A stretch of 64,000 nt of DNA, taken from Lutibacter maritimus. Lineage in GTDB: Bacteria; Bacteroidota; Bacteroidia; Flavobacteriales; Flavobacteriaceae. Positions 9,020 to 19,000 of the stretch are shown here, in pieces. The position numbers were made by a program, and so were the translations under genes. The DNA is taken from contig NZ_FOZP01000001.1 of the NCBI RefSeq assembly GCF_900116115.1, forward strand, positions 78,071-142,070. The letters run 5' to 3'. Under the pieces are notes generated by a model. The model was not told the DNA's origin. It saw only the letters and a list, made by a program, of their open reading frames with translations, and did not search any database. The stretch's first letter is position 1, and the number at the start of each line of letters is the position of its first letter.

Positions 9020-10093
9020 TTGCAAACTGAAATTACATCTTTTTTTAATAAAATAACAGCTATATATAAAGCTCAAAAACCATTTGTTGTTTATAGAAAA
9101 CCAAATGAAGAACTTGTGTCTTTAATAGTTCAAAACAATACAAAATTATATGAGTTAGAAGATTATAATCAGCAAGGTTTTGTATTTATGCCATTTTATG
9201 ATAATGGTAGAAAGGTGCTTTTTCCGGCTAAAGAATGTAGCACATTTCAAACAAAAATTACGCAATACGATACGCTTTTAACTAAAAATAGTGTTGTAAA
9301 AATTACCAATGATAATAATTTTAATAAAGCAAAAGAAGATCACATAAATTTAGTTGAAAAAGCATTAAAATTTATTAAAGAAGGAAAGTCTCAAAAAATT
9401 GTTTTATCAAGAAAAGAAATTATAGAATTTTCTCATTTTAATATGGTAAATACGTATAAAAAAATGTTGAAAAATTATATAAATGCTTATGTTTACATAT
9501 GGTTTCATCCACAAGTTGGACTTTGGATGGGCGCTACTCCTGAACGCTTGCTAAATATAAAAAACAACCATTTTAAAACAATGGCTTTGGCTGGAACACA
9601 ACCTTTTGTAAATACAACTGATGTTGTTTGGAAGGATAAAGAACTACAAGAACAGCAGTTTGTTACAGATTTTATTATCAATAACATAAAAAACAGTGTT
9701 GATATAAAGGAAATTAATGGGCCTTATACCATAAAAGCTGGTAGTTTATTGCATTTACGTACCGATATTTCTGGTGAATTAATTCATTTAAATATGTTAA
9801 AAGATTTAGTAACAGCTTTGCATCCAACACCTGCAGTTTGTGGATTGCCAAAAAATACTGCACAACAATTTATTTTAGAAAATGAAAGTTATTTAAGAAC
9901 ATACTATTCAGGTTTTTTAGGTGAGTTGAATATGCATAATTCTTCACAATTATTTGTAAACTTAAGATGTATGCAAATTATAAATAATTGTGCCGAAATA
10001 TTTGTTGGTGGAGGTATAACAAATGAAAGTGTGCCTGAAAAAGAGTTTGAAGAAACAGTTTCAAAAAGCCAAATAATGAAAAATATATTATAA
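9020..10093 (+). CDS. menF: Isochorismate synthase
   Basis: This 357-residue chorismate-utilising enzyme converts chorismate to isochorismate, the first committed step to menaquinone. The conserved C-terminal half is clear: KIVLSRKEI (the catalytic lysine region, about residue 128), GATPERLL, LHPTPAVCGLP and FVGGGITNESVPEKEFEET. The N-terminal third is variable, as usual for this family. The start is a TTG at 9020; no ATG lies nearby in frame. In bacteria that make siderophores the same fold can be EntC, but menD and menB are in this window and no siderophore genes are. It forms a pair with the upstream thioesterase. Confidence 0.92.
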   Translation: MQTEITSFFNKITAIYKAQKPFVVYRKPNEELVSLIVQNNTKLYELEDYNQQGFVFMPFYDNGRKVLFPAKECSTFQTKITQYDTLLTKNSVVKITNDNNFNKAKEDHINLVEKALKFIKEGKSQKIVLSRKEIIEFSHFNMVNTYKKMLKNYINAYVYIWFHPQVGLWMGATPERLLNIKNNHFKTMALAGTQPFVNTTDVVWKDKELQEQQFVTDFIINNIKNSVDIKEINGPYTIKAGSLLHLRTDISGELIHLNMLKDLVTALHPTPAVCGLPKNTAQQFILENESYLRTYYSGFLGELNMHNSSQLFVNLRCMQIINNCAEIFVGGGITNESVPEKEFEETVSKSQIMKNIL

Positions 10094-10291
10094 AAAAGAA
10101 ACACCAAGCTTTAAGTTTTTTATAACAATTTTATTTTTACACATTTAGTGGGGGATAATATGTAAAACAGATTCTAGCAATTCGTTCCCAAAAGCGCTAC
10201 CTAAACCTCGGTGTAATCTTTACCCAAAATTAACTTAATTTAAATGTGAAAACTTTTTAAATCGTAAAAAATAAGTACTAAATCGTAAAAA
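10094..10291. other. Convergent intergenic region without a recognised gene
   Basis: These 198 bases lie between the menF stop and the stop of the AraC-type regulator. I see no credible open reading frame and no strong terminator. The only structure is the 21-bp-period direct repeat at 10259-10291. The central part (about 10150-10225) is less AT-rich than the surroundings and might be a decayed remnant. Confidence 0.4.
10259..10291. repeat. Two direct repeats spaced 21 bp, AraC-site-like
   Basis: The 12-mer AAATCGTAAAAA occurs at 10259-10270 and again at 10280-10291, exactly 21 bp apart. That spacing matches the two helical turns between half-sites bound by AraC-family proteins, and an AraC-type regulator gene ends 1 bp away (10292). 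The position, in a convergent 3' region, is odd for an operator. Confidence 0.4.
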
Positions 10292-11419
10292 TTACGGTAT
10301 GCGTTTTTTAAATTTTGAAGGAGTACAATTTTCTGATATTTTAAATATTCTAATAAAGGAATTAAGTGATCCAAACCCCGAAAGTTCACTTATTTCTGCA
10401 ATAGGAATTTCAGGTGTTTTGTGCAATAATTTTTTAGCTTCGTTAACTCTAAACTCATTTACATATTGGTTAAAATTACAACCAATATTATCATTTATTA
10501 CCTTTGAAATATAAGACCTGTTTGTTCCTATTTCTTTAGCAACATCCCATATATTTAAGTGCGGGTTTAACCAAGGTTTTTCTTTTGTAAAATATAGCTT
10601 TAAATTTTTTTCAATTTCATTTAAATCATTTAAATGAATTTCTTCAATATCTAAAGAATTATTTTCAATATCTTCAGTAGTTGGTACTTGAATTAAACCA
10701 ATAATAGTTAAAATTAAATATAATATTGTAAATAGTAAACACACATAAAATAATAAAATTCCATTTGTATTTAAAGGTGTTCGTCCAATTAAAGTAACAT
10801 AAAATCCTGGAATGGACATAAATAAAATAAAGGAAATTGTTACTATATAAAATAGGCGAGTTTGGTACACATCTAAATTAGAAAATGAATTGTCTATACT
10901 TGATTTTACTCTTAAAATAAAACGAATAGTTAAAAAGTTATAAATTACAATTTGTAATAAATGAAATGCTCTACTACCTTTATATAAATATGCTAAAATT
11001 TTAGAATTTATATCGGTTAATTCACTATTGTATAAATTATTATTCATATAAATTAAATAACTTTCCCAGCTAGATAAACTTGAAGCTAATAACATTAAAA
11101 TACCTATTAATAGCGCTGGAGTAAAGTGATAGATCCAATTTACAGGTGCAATTTTGAAATTAAATGCACTATAAATATATAAGTAATACAATGGGTAAAA
11201 TGCTAATAATGAAGCTAAAAAGATAAAATCAAAATATTTAAAAGCTCTCCAATATTCATTGAATGATAAAAAATGGCCCACAAATAAAATAAAACTATTG
11301 AAAAAGAATAGTCCTAAAAAAAAACGATTTTTATATTTTTTGCTTGATGTTGAAATAAGTGTAATTGCACTAAATAAATTAACAAATAAAGTAGATAATA
11401 TGGCAATTATTTTAATCAA
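10292..11419 (-). CDS. AraC-family regulator with multi-span membrane N-terminus
   Basis: This is a 375-residue protein with two parts. Residues 1-240 contain seven or so hydrophobic segments, with no periplasmic sensor domain. Residues about 265-375 are an AraC-type double helix-turn-helix (LNIWDVAKEIGTNRSYISK, then IAEISELSGFGSLNSFIRIF, ending FKKRIP). It should be a membrane-bound transcription factor that senses something at or in the membrane. It is divergent from menD and convergent with menF, so it interrupts the men genes on the opposite strand. Whether it controls them is unknown. Confidence 0.85.
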   Translation of the reverse strand: MIKIIAILSTLFVNLFSAITLISTSSKKYKNRFFLGLFFFNSFILFVGHFLSFNEYWRAFKYFDFIFLASLLAFYPLYYLYIYSAFNFKIAPVNWIYHFTPALLIGILMLLASSLSSWESYLIYMNNNLYNSELTDINSKILAYLYKGSRAFHLLQIVIYNFLTIRFILRVKSSIDNSFSNLDVYQTRLFYIVTISFILFMSIPGFYVTLIGRTPLNTNGILLFYVCLLFTILYLILTIIGLIQVPTTEDIENNSLDIEEIHLNDLNEIEKNLKLYFTKEKPWLNPHLNIWDVAKEIGTNRSYISKVINDNIGCNFNQYVNEFRVNEAKKLLHKTPEIPIAEISELSGFGSLNSFIRIFKISENCTPSKFKKRIP

Positions 11420-11538
11420 AACAGCTATTTTGTTGAGTAATATTGAACGAAATATACTATTTCTTTATAAAAAATTGTATGATAATTATCAATATCATAT
11501 CTTATAAAAAAAGGCGAAAATTCTAAATTTAGTTTATG

Positions 11539-11546
11539 TAACTTTG
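11539..11546 (+). promoter_or_regulatory. TAnnTTTG -7 element for menD
   Basis: TAACTTTG is an exact -7 consensus ending 20 nt before the menD ATG. No clear -33 is present. Confidence 0.5.
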
Positions 11547-11566
11547 CAAATTAATTTTAATATTTA

Positions 11567-13234
11567 ATGCCTCAATTTCCAAAAAACGAACTCGCCCAAA
11601 TTGTATTAGCTTCTTGTTTAGCTAATGCTATTGAGCACGTGGTAATTTCACCTGGATCTAGAAATGCACCGCTAACTATAGGATTTTCAAACCATCCATC
11701 AATTAAAACATATAGTATTGTTGATGAGCGTTGTGCTGCCTTTTTTGCTGTTGGAATGGCACAACAATTGAAAAAAACTGTTGCAATTGTTTGTACTTCG
11801 GGCTCTGCATTGTTAAATTATTATCCTGCAATTTCTGAAGCTTTTTACAGCAATATTCCGTTGTTAATTATTTCTGCCGATAGACCAAAACATTTAATTG
11901 ATATTGGTGATGGACAAACTATTAGACAAGAAAATGTTTTTCAAAATCACATTTTAACATCAGTTAATTTAACAGAAAATTATACCGATATAAATGTTAT
12001 AAAAAATATTATTAATAATGCAATTAATAAAGTAAAATTAGAAAAAGGTCCTGTACATATAAATGTTCCTTTTGACGAACCTTTGTATGAAACATCAGAA
12101 GATTTATTAGTTGTTGATGCTGTAATTGAAACAAAACAAAAAGAATTTATTGATACTAATACATTAGATGCTTTTTCAGCTAGTTGGAATGTAGCTTCAA
12201 AAAAAATGATTTTAGTTGGAGAGCATTTTCCTAATGATGAGCTACAAAAACAGTTAGAATTTTTTGTTGATGATCCTTCGGTTTTAATTTTAATTGAAAA
12301 TACGGCGAATGTTTCGCATCCAAAATTTATAAATAGTATTGATAAATTAATTTTTCCATTAGAAGATAATGAGTTGGAATTTTTTCAACCGGATATTTTA
12401 TTGACTTTGGGAGGTTTAATTGTGTCAAAAAAAATTAAACAGCATTTAAGAAAATTTCAACCAAAACAACATTGGCATATTGATGCTAAAAGAGCATTCG
12501 ACACTTTTTTATGTTTAAAATACCATTTTAAAGTAAGTCCAAATTACTTTTTTAGTCAATTTATATTAAAAGTTTCAGCTGTTGAAAGTAATTATCAGCA
12601 ATTTTGGTTGACAAAAAAAGCAGGAAGATTATTAAAACATAAAAGCTTTATTGAAAATTGTGAGTATTCCGATTTAAAAGTTTTTGATACCTTGTTGAAA
12701 TCAATACCAAATGAAACCCAACTTCAATTAAGTAATAGTTCAGTAATACGTTATTCTCAATTGTTTGATATTCATAAATCAATAAAAGTTTTTTGTAATA
12801 GAGGAACAAGTGGTATTGATGGAAGTACCAGTACGGCAATTGGTGCTGCATGTGCAGTTGAAGGAAATACTGTTTTTATAACTGGAGATATTAGTTTTTT
12901 TTATGATAGTAACGCATTGTGGAACAAATATATTCCAACAAATTTTAAAATAATAGTAATAAATAATGGTGGTGGAGGTATATTTCGATTTATTCCTGGA
13001 CCACAAAAATCGAATGCTTTAGATTATTTTGAAACGCCTCATAATTTAACCGCTGAGCATTTGTGTAAAATGTATAATTTAGAGTATTTTTCGGCGTGTA
13101 ATTCTGATAGTTTAAACAAAGAGCTTACAAAGTTTTATAAAAATTCTGAAAAGCCAAAATTGTTAGAAATTTTTACGCCAAGAGAAGAAAATGACAAAAT
13201 ATTAAAAGCATATTTCAATAATTTAAAAGAATAA
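11567..13234 (+). CDS. menD: SEPHCHC synthase (MenD)
   Basis: This 555-residue thiamine-diphosphate enzyme joins 2-oxoglutarate to isochorismate, giving 2-succinyl-5-enolpyruvyl-6-hydroxy-3-cyclohexene-1-carboxylate, the second step to menaquinone. The N-terminal Pyr domain has HVVISPGSRNAPL (residue about 25) and the conserved Glu region VDERCAAFFAVG. The C-terminal PP domain has the Mg/ThDP motif from TGDISFFYDSNALW to INNGGGGIF. The length is typical. A TAACTTTG promoter element precedes it and the next gene starts 4 nt after its stop, so the S1-domain gene is co-transcribed. Confidence 0.96.
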   Translation: MPQFPKNELAQIVLASCLANAIEHVVISPGSRNAPLTIGFSNHPSIKTYSIVDERCAAFFAVGMAQQLKKTVAIVCTSGSALLNYYPAISEAFYSNIPLLIISADRPKHLIDIGDGQTIRQENVFQNHILTSVNLTENYTDINVIKNIINNAINKVKLEKGPVHINVPFDEPLYETSEDLLVVDAVIETKQKEFIDTNTLDAFSASWNVASKKMILVGEHFPNDELQKQLEFFVDDPSVLILIENTANVSHPKFINSIDKLIFPLEDNELEFFQPDILLTLGGLIVSKKIKQHLRKFQPKQHWHIDAKRAFDTFLCLKYHFKVSPNYFFSQFILKVSAVESNYQQFWLTKKAGRLLKHKSFIENCEYSDLKVFDTLLKSIPNETQLQLSNSSVIRYSQLFDIHKSIKVFCNRGTSGIDGSTSTAIGAACAVEGNTVFITGDISFFYDSNALWNKYIPTNFKIIVINNGGGGIFRFIPGPQKSNALDYFETPHNLTAEHLCKMYNLEYFSACNSDSLNKELTKFYKNSEKPKLLEIFTPREENDKILKAYFNNLKE

Positions 13235-13238
13235 AAAA

Positions 13239-13655
13239 ATGGATTTAAAAGTAGGTGATAAAGTAGATTTACTTGTAGTTAGAAATACAGGAATAGGATT
13301 TACAGTTTTGGTAGATGGAGCATATGAAGGGTTACTTTATAAAAACGAATTGTATCAAAAAATTGAAGAAGGTCAAAACTTAGTTGGCTATGTTAAAAAA
13401 ATTCGTGATGACGAAAAAATTGATGTAAGTCTTCAAGCAGTTGGTTTTAAACAAACCATTGTTAAAAATGAAATTATTATTTTAAATGCCTTAAAAAAGC
13501 AAGACGGTTTTATTGGGTTAAACGATAAAAGTTCACCCGATGAAATTAAATATCAATTAAATATGAGTAAAAAGGCTTTTAAAAATGCCGTTGGAGGCTT
13601 ATTTAAGCAAAAACTTATTACTATTGAAGATGATGGAATAAAGCTAGTTCAATAA
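13239..13655 (+). CDS. Short S1-like RNA-binding protein (CvfB C-terminal type)
   Basis: This is a 138-residue protein. Residues 1-65 form one S1/OB module (KVGDKVDLLVVR..GIGFTVLV, then GYVKKIRDDEKIDVSLQ). Residues 75-138 resemble the winged-helix module at the end of CvfB/YitL proteins (MSKKAFKNAVGGLFKQ). Full-length CvfB has about 280 residues with three S1 modules; only the last S1 plus winged helix is present. It lies 4 nt after menD and ends at a strong bidirectional terminator. The likely role is nucleic-acid binding, perhaps in ribosome or mRNA metabolism; nothing links it chemically to menaquinone. Confidence 0.8.
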   Translation: MDLKVGDKVDLLVVRNTGIGFTVLVDGAYEGLLYKNELYQKIEEGQNLVGYVKKIRDDEKIDVSLQAVGFKQTIVKNEIIILNALKKQDGFIGLNDKSSPDEIKYQLNMSKKAFKNAVGGLFKQKLITIEDDGIKLVQ

Positions 13656-13685
13656 AAAAAACCACCTAATTAGGTGATTTTTTTA
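13655..13685. terminator. Bidirectional intrinsic terminator
   Basis: The palindrome CACCTAATTAGGTG (13663-13676) is flanked by an A-run on the left and a T-run on the right. It therefore ends both the menD operon (plus) and the C1 peptidase operon (minus), whose stop is at 13686. Confidence 0.85.
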
Positions 13686-14843
13686 TTATATTTTTAAATC
13701 CTTTTTTAAAGCTTCATTTAAAGCCTTTTTATTTACCATTACAGAGATAGTTTTTAGTTTAAAGAAAGGTTTGCTCATATATACATAACCTTCGTTTCCA
13801 ATTCTATCACTATTAGCTCCCCAAGAGTTTTTAACTTTATAATATTCATTATTGTTCTGATCTTTTACCAAACCTACAATATGCATTAAATGATCATCAG
13901 TAGTGTTGTAATTTTCAAATTCTTGTTGTCTAAATTCTGGAGATATTTCACTTTCTTCAACAATATAAGTTAAACATTTTTCTTGATCATCTAATTTTTT
14001 TGGAACAATTGCAACACCGTATTTTGATGAAAATGTTTTTTCAGAAACATCGCAATCCAGCGCTAACGTATAGCCATTTTTTAAAGCATCGTCTGTAGCT
14101 TCAACCAATTGATTTAAGGTGATGTTATAAAAAAGTCCGTTTGAAAAATTATCAGGGATATTTAAAATAAATTGAGAATTAAATGGTTGATGTAAAAATG
14201 ACGTTAAAGTAACATAGTTTGACGGATCAAATTTAGTCATTTCTAAAAAAGTTTTTGGAGTATAAGTAATACCATTATAATTGAAATTTTCAGGTTTTTT
14301 ACCCAATTTTAAATCTAAAATTGAATCAACAGAAATTTTCCAATTTGGATATTTAGAGTTTTTGTCATTTTTAATATAATCATCTAAAATTACTTGAATT
14401 TCAGGAACAATTTTAGAATGATTGTGTGACGTTGCATTTGACATTAATCCTGTGTATGCGCTTTCGGGAACCAATCCATGTAATTTTACAGAATTTAAAA
14501 CATCATGAGCTAAACCGCCTTCACTAAATTGAATTTTACCTTGGCGCATTACATAATTCCATGCTTTTACAGGATATGTTTCTCGTACATTGTACATTTC
14601 TGAAATATCTATCATTTCACCTGTATTTTTGTAAATTTCAGATTCAATAAAAGAGGATGCTGAAAAACTCCAGCAAGTACCTGTATTTCCTTGATTTTTA
14701 ATTGCCGAAGCTTCAATATCAATAATTGGTACAAAGTGATATTTTTGTTGGGTAGGAATATTTACTTCAACTACTGTGTCTTCTTGCGAATACAATGTGG
14801 TTGTTAGTAGTATTGAAATTAAAAATAATACTAGTTGTTTCAT
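13686..14843 (-). CDS. Secreted C1-family cysteine peptidase (bleomycin hydrolase type)
   Basis: This is a 385-residue papain-fold peptidase with a signal peptide (residues 1-19, ending LYSQ). The catalytic residues are visible: Gln and Cys in KNQGNTGTCWSFSASSF (about residues 49-65), His in DDHLMHIVGLV (about 317) and Asn in KVKNSWG (about 337). Long insertions between Cys and His resemble the C1B (bleomycin hydrolase/PepC) branch rather than cathepsins. Unlike PepC it is predicted to be exported. It is last of a three-gene minus-strand run (gaps 22 and 12 nt) with the degenerate esterase and the giant metallophosphoesterase fusion. Confidence 0.88.
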   Translation of the reverse strand: MKQLVLFLISILLTTTLYSQEDTVVEVNIPTQQKYHFVPIIDIEASAIKNQGNTGTCWSFSASSFIESEIYKNTGEMIDISEMYNVRETYPVKAWNYVMRQGKIQFSEGGLAHDVLNSVKLHGLVPESAYTGLMSNATSHNHSKIVPEIQVILDDYIKNDKNSKYPNWKISVDSILDLKLGKKPENFNYNGITYTPKTFLEMTKFDPSNYVTLTSFLHQPFNSQFILNIPDNFSNGLFYNITLNQLVEATDDALKNGYTLALDCDVSEKTFSSKYGVAIVPKKLDDQEKCLTYIVEESEISPEFRQQEFENYNTTDDHLMHIVGLVKDQNNNEYYKVKNSWGANSDRIGNEGYVYMSKPFFKLKTISVMVNKKALNEALKKDLKI

Positions 14844-14865
14844 ATATAAGTATTTAAATTAAAGT

Positions 14866-16068
14866 TTATTGTTTATTTTCTTCATTTTCAGTTTCTGAAT
14901 CATCAATTATACCGTCTCTTTTGTTTAAAACACGTTCAATATTTTCATAATAACCATCAGCGTTAGGATCGCCTTCGGGTAATTTCATATAACCATTTTT
15001 GTAATATTTTAAAGCTAATTTGTATTTTTTTCCGGTTTCATAATACCTACCAATATAGTAGTCTCCAATAGGTGAATCTTTGTATAATTTGTTAATCATT
15101 TCACCAAAGTTTTTTAAATAATCACCATTTTCTTTATCTAAAATTATGGATTCTATTGCAAAAATATCTTTTTGTCTTAATTTTAAATTGCTTCCAAATA
15201 AATATTCTATTTCAACATATTTATTTTCTAAATAAGCAATTGCATCGGCTGGAGACAAATTTTTAATATTATTTTCAAATTCATCGGTTGATATGGGAGA
15301 ATATAATTCAAAAATGGATGCTAATGCACTTGGTATAGATTGCCCTATGGTTGCTGTTGTATTATTGTTAAATGCTTCGTATTTATATTTGAATTTTGGA
15401 TTTTGAACACTGTCTAATAATGCTTTTGTTTCATTAATTTTTGTTTGTATGTTTTCTGAATTATTTTTACCGTTAGATAGGTAGTAATAAATATTCTCAT
15501 CTTTTAAACTCAGAGTTTTTTGATGAAGCAACAAAGGCATGTCTATTGCATAATACGGATTTATATTGATAAAAGCATTAAAGCTTGGGTACTCTTCAAT
15601 TAAAAAATAATTAATAAAATTAGCAGTTAATGTTGTGCCAACAATGGTTTTAAATGGCGAAACTCTATAATTTTCTTCTAAATATTGAAAAAGTTCACCG
15701 CTAATAAATCTATAAAAACTGGCGCCTTCTTCTGTAGGTAAACTATTTTCTTTTTGGTAGGAGCAATCTCTATATCTTTCATCATTATAATTTTGATTAA
15801 TTCCAACAATTATTTGTTCTGGAGCTTCATCTTTATTAGCAAATAAAATAGCATTACCAACATATACATCAAATAAATATTCGGCATCTAAAACAATTGC
15901 AACTGGATATAATTTAGAGGTTTCAGTTTGATAACTTGGAGGGACATAAATTTTTATATACCGATCATTATTTAATTCCATAGAATTAAATTTTTTCACC
16001 TTAATATCTTGAGAACTTGAAATAAGTGAAAAGTTTACTAAAAAAACAACTAAAAATATTTTTTTCAT
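14866..16068 (-). CDS. Exported esterase-D-like protein with degenerate active site, TPR-like tail
   Basis: This is a 400-residue protein with a signal peptide (1-19). Residues about 22-255 follow the alpha/beta-hydrolase esterase-D (putative esterase) pattern: RYIKIYVPPSYQ, YPVAIVLDAEYLF, IIVGINQN..R..DC. The nucleophile elbow, normally G-H-S-x-G, reads GTTLT (144-148), so the Ser is missing. The segment that should carry the catalytic His (NNTTATIGQSIPSALA, 234-250) has none. Residues about 330-375 look like one or two TPR/Sel1-type helical repeats. It is therefore probably a pseudoenzyme with a binding or scaffolding role. It lies between a secreted peptidase and an outer-membrane fusion protein in one operon. 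Confidence 0.8.
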   Translation of the reverse strand: MKKIFLVVFLVNFSLISSSQDIKVKKFNSMELNNDRYIKIYVPPSYQTETSKLYPVAIVLDAEYLFDVYVGNAILFANKDEAPEQIIVGINQNYNDERYRDCSYQKENSLPTEEGASFYRFISGELFQYLEENYRVSPFKTIVGTTLTANFINYFLIEEYPSFNAFININPYYAIDMPLLLHQKTLSLKDENIYYYLSNGKNNSENIQTKINETKALLDSVQNPKFKYKYEAFNNNTTATIGQSIPSALASIFELYSPISTDEFENNIKNLSPADAIAYLENKYVEIEYLFGSNLKLRQKDIFAIESIILDKENGDYLKNFGEMINKLYKDSPIGDYYIGRYYETGKKYKLALKYYKNGYMKLPEGDPNADGYYENIERVLNKRDGIIDDSETENEENKQ

Positions 16069-16080
16069 TTGTATAATTTT

Positions 16081-19000
16081 TTAAAATCCGAAACCTAAAC
16101 CAAATTTAACATAAGCACCATCTTTACTATTAAATATTGATAAATTTAAATTTAACATGTCTGCGCCTGTTAGCCACAATCCTCCGCCATAGGCTGTTTT
16201 CCAATCATTTGAATTTTCATTTTTTAACCAAACTCTTCCATAATCAAAACCAGTAAATATACCAAATTGCATTGGAACTAATTCGGTTTTAACATTTCTT
16301 AAGTTAAAGCGAATGTCTGAATTTTGGTAAAAGGATGAGTTTCCAGTAAATCTTTGATTTCTAAAACCTCTTAAGCCATCTATTCCACCGATTGTTGCTG
16401 CATTATAAAACTCAAAAGTATCACCAAATATTATATTTCCTTTAAACTTTGTAGCGAAGACAATTTTTCCATTACTTATTATTTTATAATTAATGCCAAG
16501 TGAAGGGCTAAAGAAACCATTATTTTCAGTGTTTTTTTCAATGTTTTGTTTCCAGCCGGCTTCTAAACTAAAGTTCATTCCCAAGGTTGGAAATGCTTTA
16601 TTATCATAATTTTCATAGCTATAAAATGTGTGAATTCCAGTATAGGTTTTTCTTTTTTCTTGCTTATAATTTATAGCATTTATATATCTGTTTGCAGTGT
16701 TTTCTACTTCAATACTTTCAAATAAAGGACCAATTTTAAATTCTGAACCAAGTCTTCCTTTCCATTTTAAAAAAGGGTTTACTGCATAAGTACTTATTTT
16801 TACACGGTGATAATTATCGTTAAATTCATTTTCAAAATTTTGGGTTTCGTTTCCGAAATTATAAAAGTTGATACTATAATTTGGACTGGTAAATTTTGTT
16901 TCAACTAATAAGTTCCAATTTCTAAAAATGTTTGCATATTCTGCATTGTAAGAAATATCGTAACCCTTATTAGAAAAATAATACGACGCATTTATTGTGT
17001 GTTGTTGTGTAAATGGATTTCGTTCAAATCCAAAAACCGTATACGTATTTATAATTCCAACTCTAAAACCATCATCTGGATTAGAGCCTATAGAAGGCAT
17101 AATTTGATTTTGGTTATATTTTAATTTTTTATAATTATAAACATTGGTTTTATAGTTATTTGTTAATTTTGTTTTTACATGTAAATTATTAAATGTATTT
17201 TTCTTTGTTTTATAATCATAAATGGTAACTCTCTTTTTGTTTTCAATGTTATAGATGTCGTTGTTTTGACCACCAATAATTCTTATTGGAATTATATTGT
17301 TTTTTACGCCAGTTACTTTAAAAACATCTTTATCATCCAAACCATATATCCAAATTTCGGAAGTTTCTTCTTTTGAATATATTTTTTGAAAAAATTTAGT
17401 GCCTTTTTCATTATTTTTTATGTTATAAATTTTTACTAGGGTTTTTCCATTTATAAGGCGTTCAATTTCAAACAAATTGTCTTTATCATTTCCTTTTACA
17501 ACAGCATATTTAGCTAAATGTTTGTAATATATTTTTGCTATTTTAGGTAAATTTTTTAATCTGCCCAGCAATTTCTTTTTAATATCAAAAATTGTTTTGT
17601 CATGAACTTCGGTTGGGAAATTTTTAAAAGCTTCATCAACTATTTCTGGTGTAATATTTTGTTGAATAAATTTTACTTGTTTATTCCAAGATGCAAAATC
17701 GGCCTTATTTATCAGCGCCATATCTAGCGGATAAGGTTCTAAGTTAAACCATTTTACATTTCTTATATCTTCATTAAAAACTTGCATAAGTTTAAGCGCA
17801 GGAATGGCACGCGTTAAAAATCCTAAAATTAAGCCATCATTTTTAGAAAATGCTTGATCTCTATCTCTTGGCACAGGCTTATAAGTTGTTTTGTTACCAT
17901 TTTTAAATGTTGCCCAACGCCATTGATCTTCATGTCTGTCCCAATCACCAATAAGCATGTCAAATAAACGAGCTCTAATGTAAGCATCTTCATCCACTAA
18001 AAAATCGTCTGATTTTCTAAGGTTTTTTAATAAATCATCAGTTCCAATTAATTCTTTTGAATATCCAAAACTTTTAATGTTATGATTGTCTGATGCATGT
18101 TCTTCAATCATATATAATTCGTCTCCAAATTCATTATTAAAATTACTTAAAGCATTTTGTTTAGGTACATAATACAATGTTGGGTTTGTATGGAACAAAT
18201 TAATTGCATCTGCTAATTTTCCAATGGTAAAAGGTGCGTAAGGGTGCGAAGTTGTGTAGATATCTAACAATAAATCTTCAGTATAAGTATTTTCAAATTG
18301 ACCTTCTATATATTGATTTTTAAAAGCAACAGCTTGTAGGTACTGTGTGGCGCTTTTTTTTAAAGCTCTCATTACAAATTGTCTACCGTTTTTGTCTTCT
18401 AATCGCAGTGATTTAGATTGATGTCCACCTCCAGTTTTTATGGGTTTTAATCCACCAAAAAGTGTATCTAATAAAACAGTTGGAGCAGTAACTTTTGTTC
18501 CGTAATACTTTCTGTAATGTTTGCCCCACAAACTTAAATAAATGCTTCCTTTTGAAATTTCTTTTGTTGAATAAATTGATGCTGTTTCAGTTTTTGGAAA
18601 ATTTACAGGAAAATTTACTATTTCTTTATCTTTTTTTGAAGTGTATATTTCTTTTTTAAAAAGCAATATTTTTTTTTCTTTTGCTTCAGTGTAAAAATAA
18701 ACATCTGTAGCTCCATTTTTATATAGAACTACTTTCGCATATCCCAAACCTCCATACGAAAATTCACTACCATTAATAACACGTGCAGCAGCAGTTTTAG
18801 AGCCAGAACCACTTATAATTTGTGGAATGTTGTTTTGCACAATATATTGTAAATTATGTTCATGGCCTGAAATAAAAATTACTTTTTCTGCTTTTTGTGC
18901 AAGAGTAACAATTCTATTTTTTAATTCTAAATACAAGCTATTGTTTAAATCTTGAACAGAAATTCCACTAGTAGTTCTAAAAATATTGGCAAGTGTTCCT

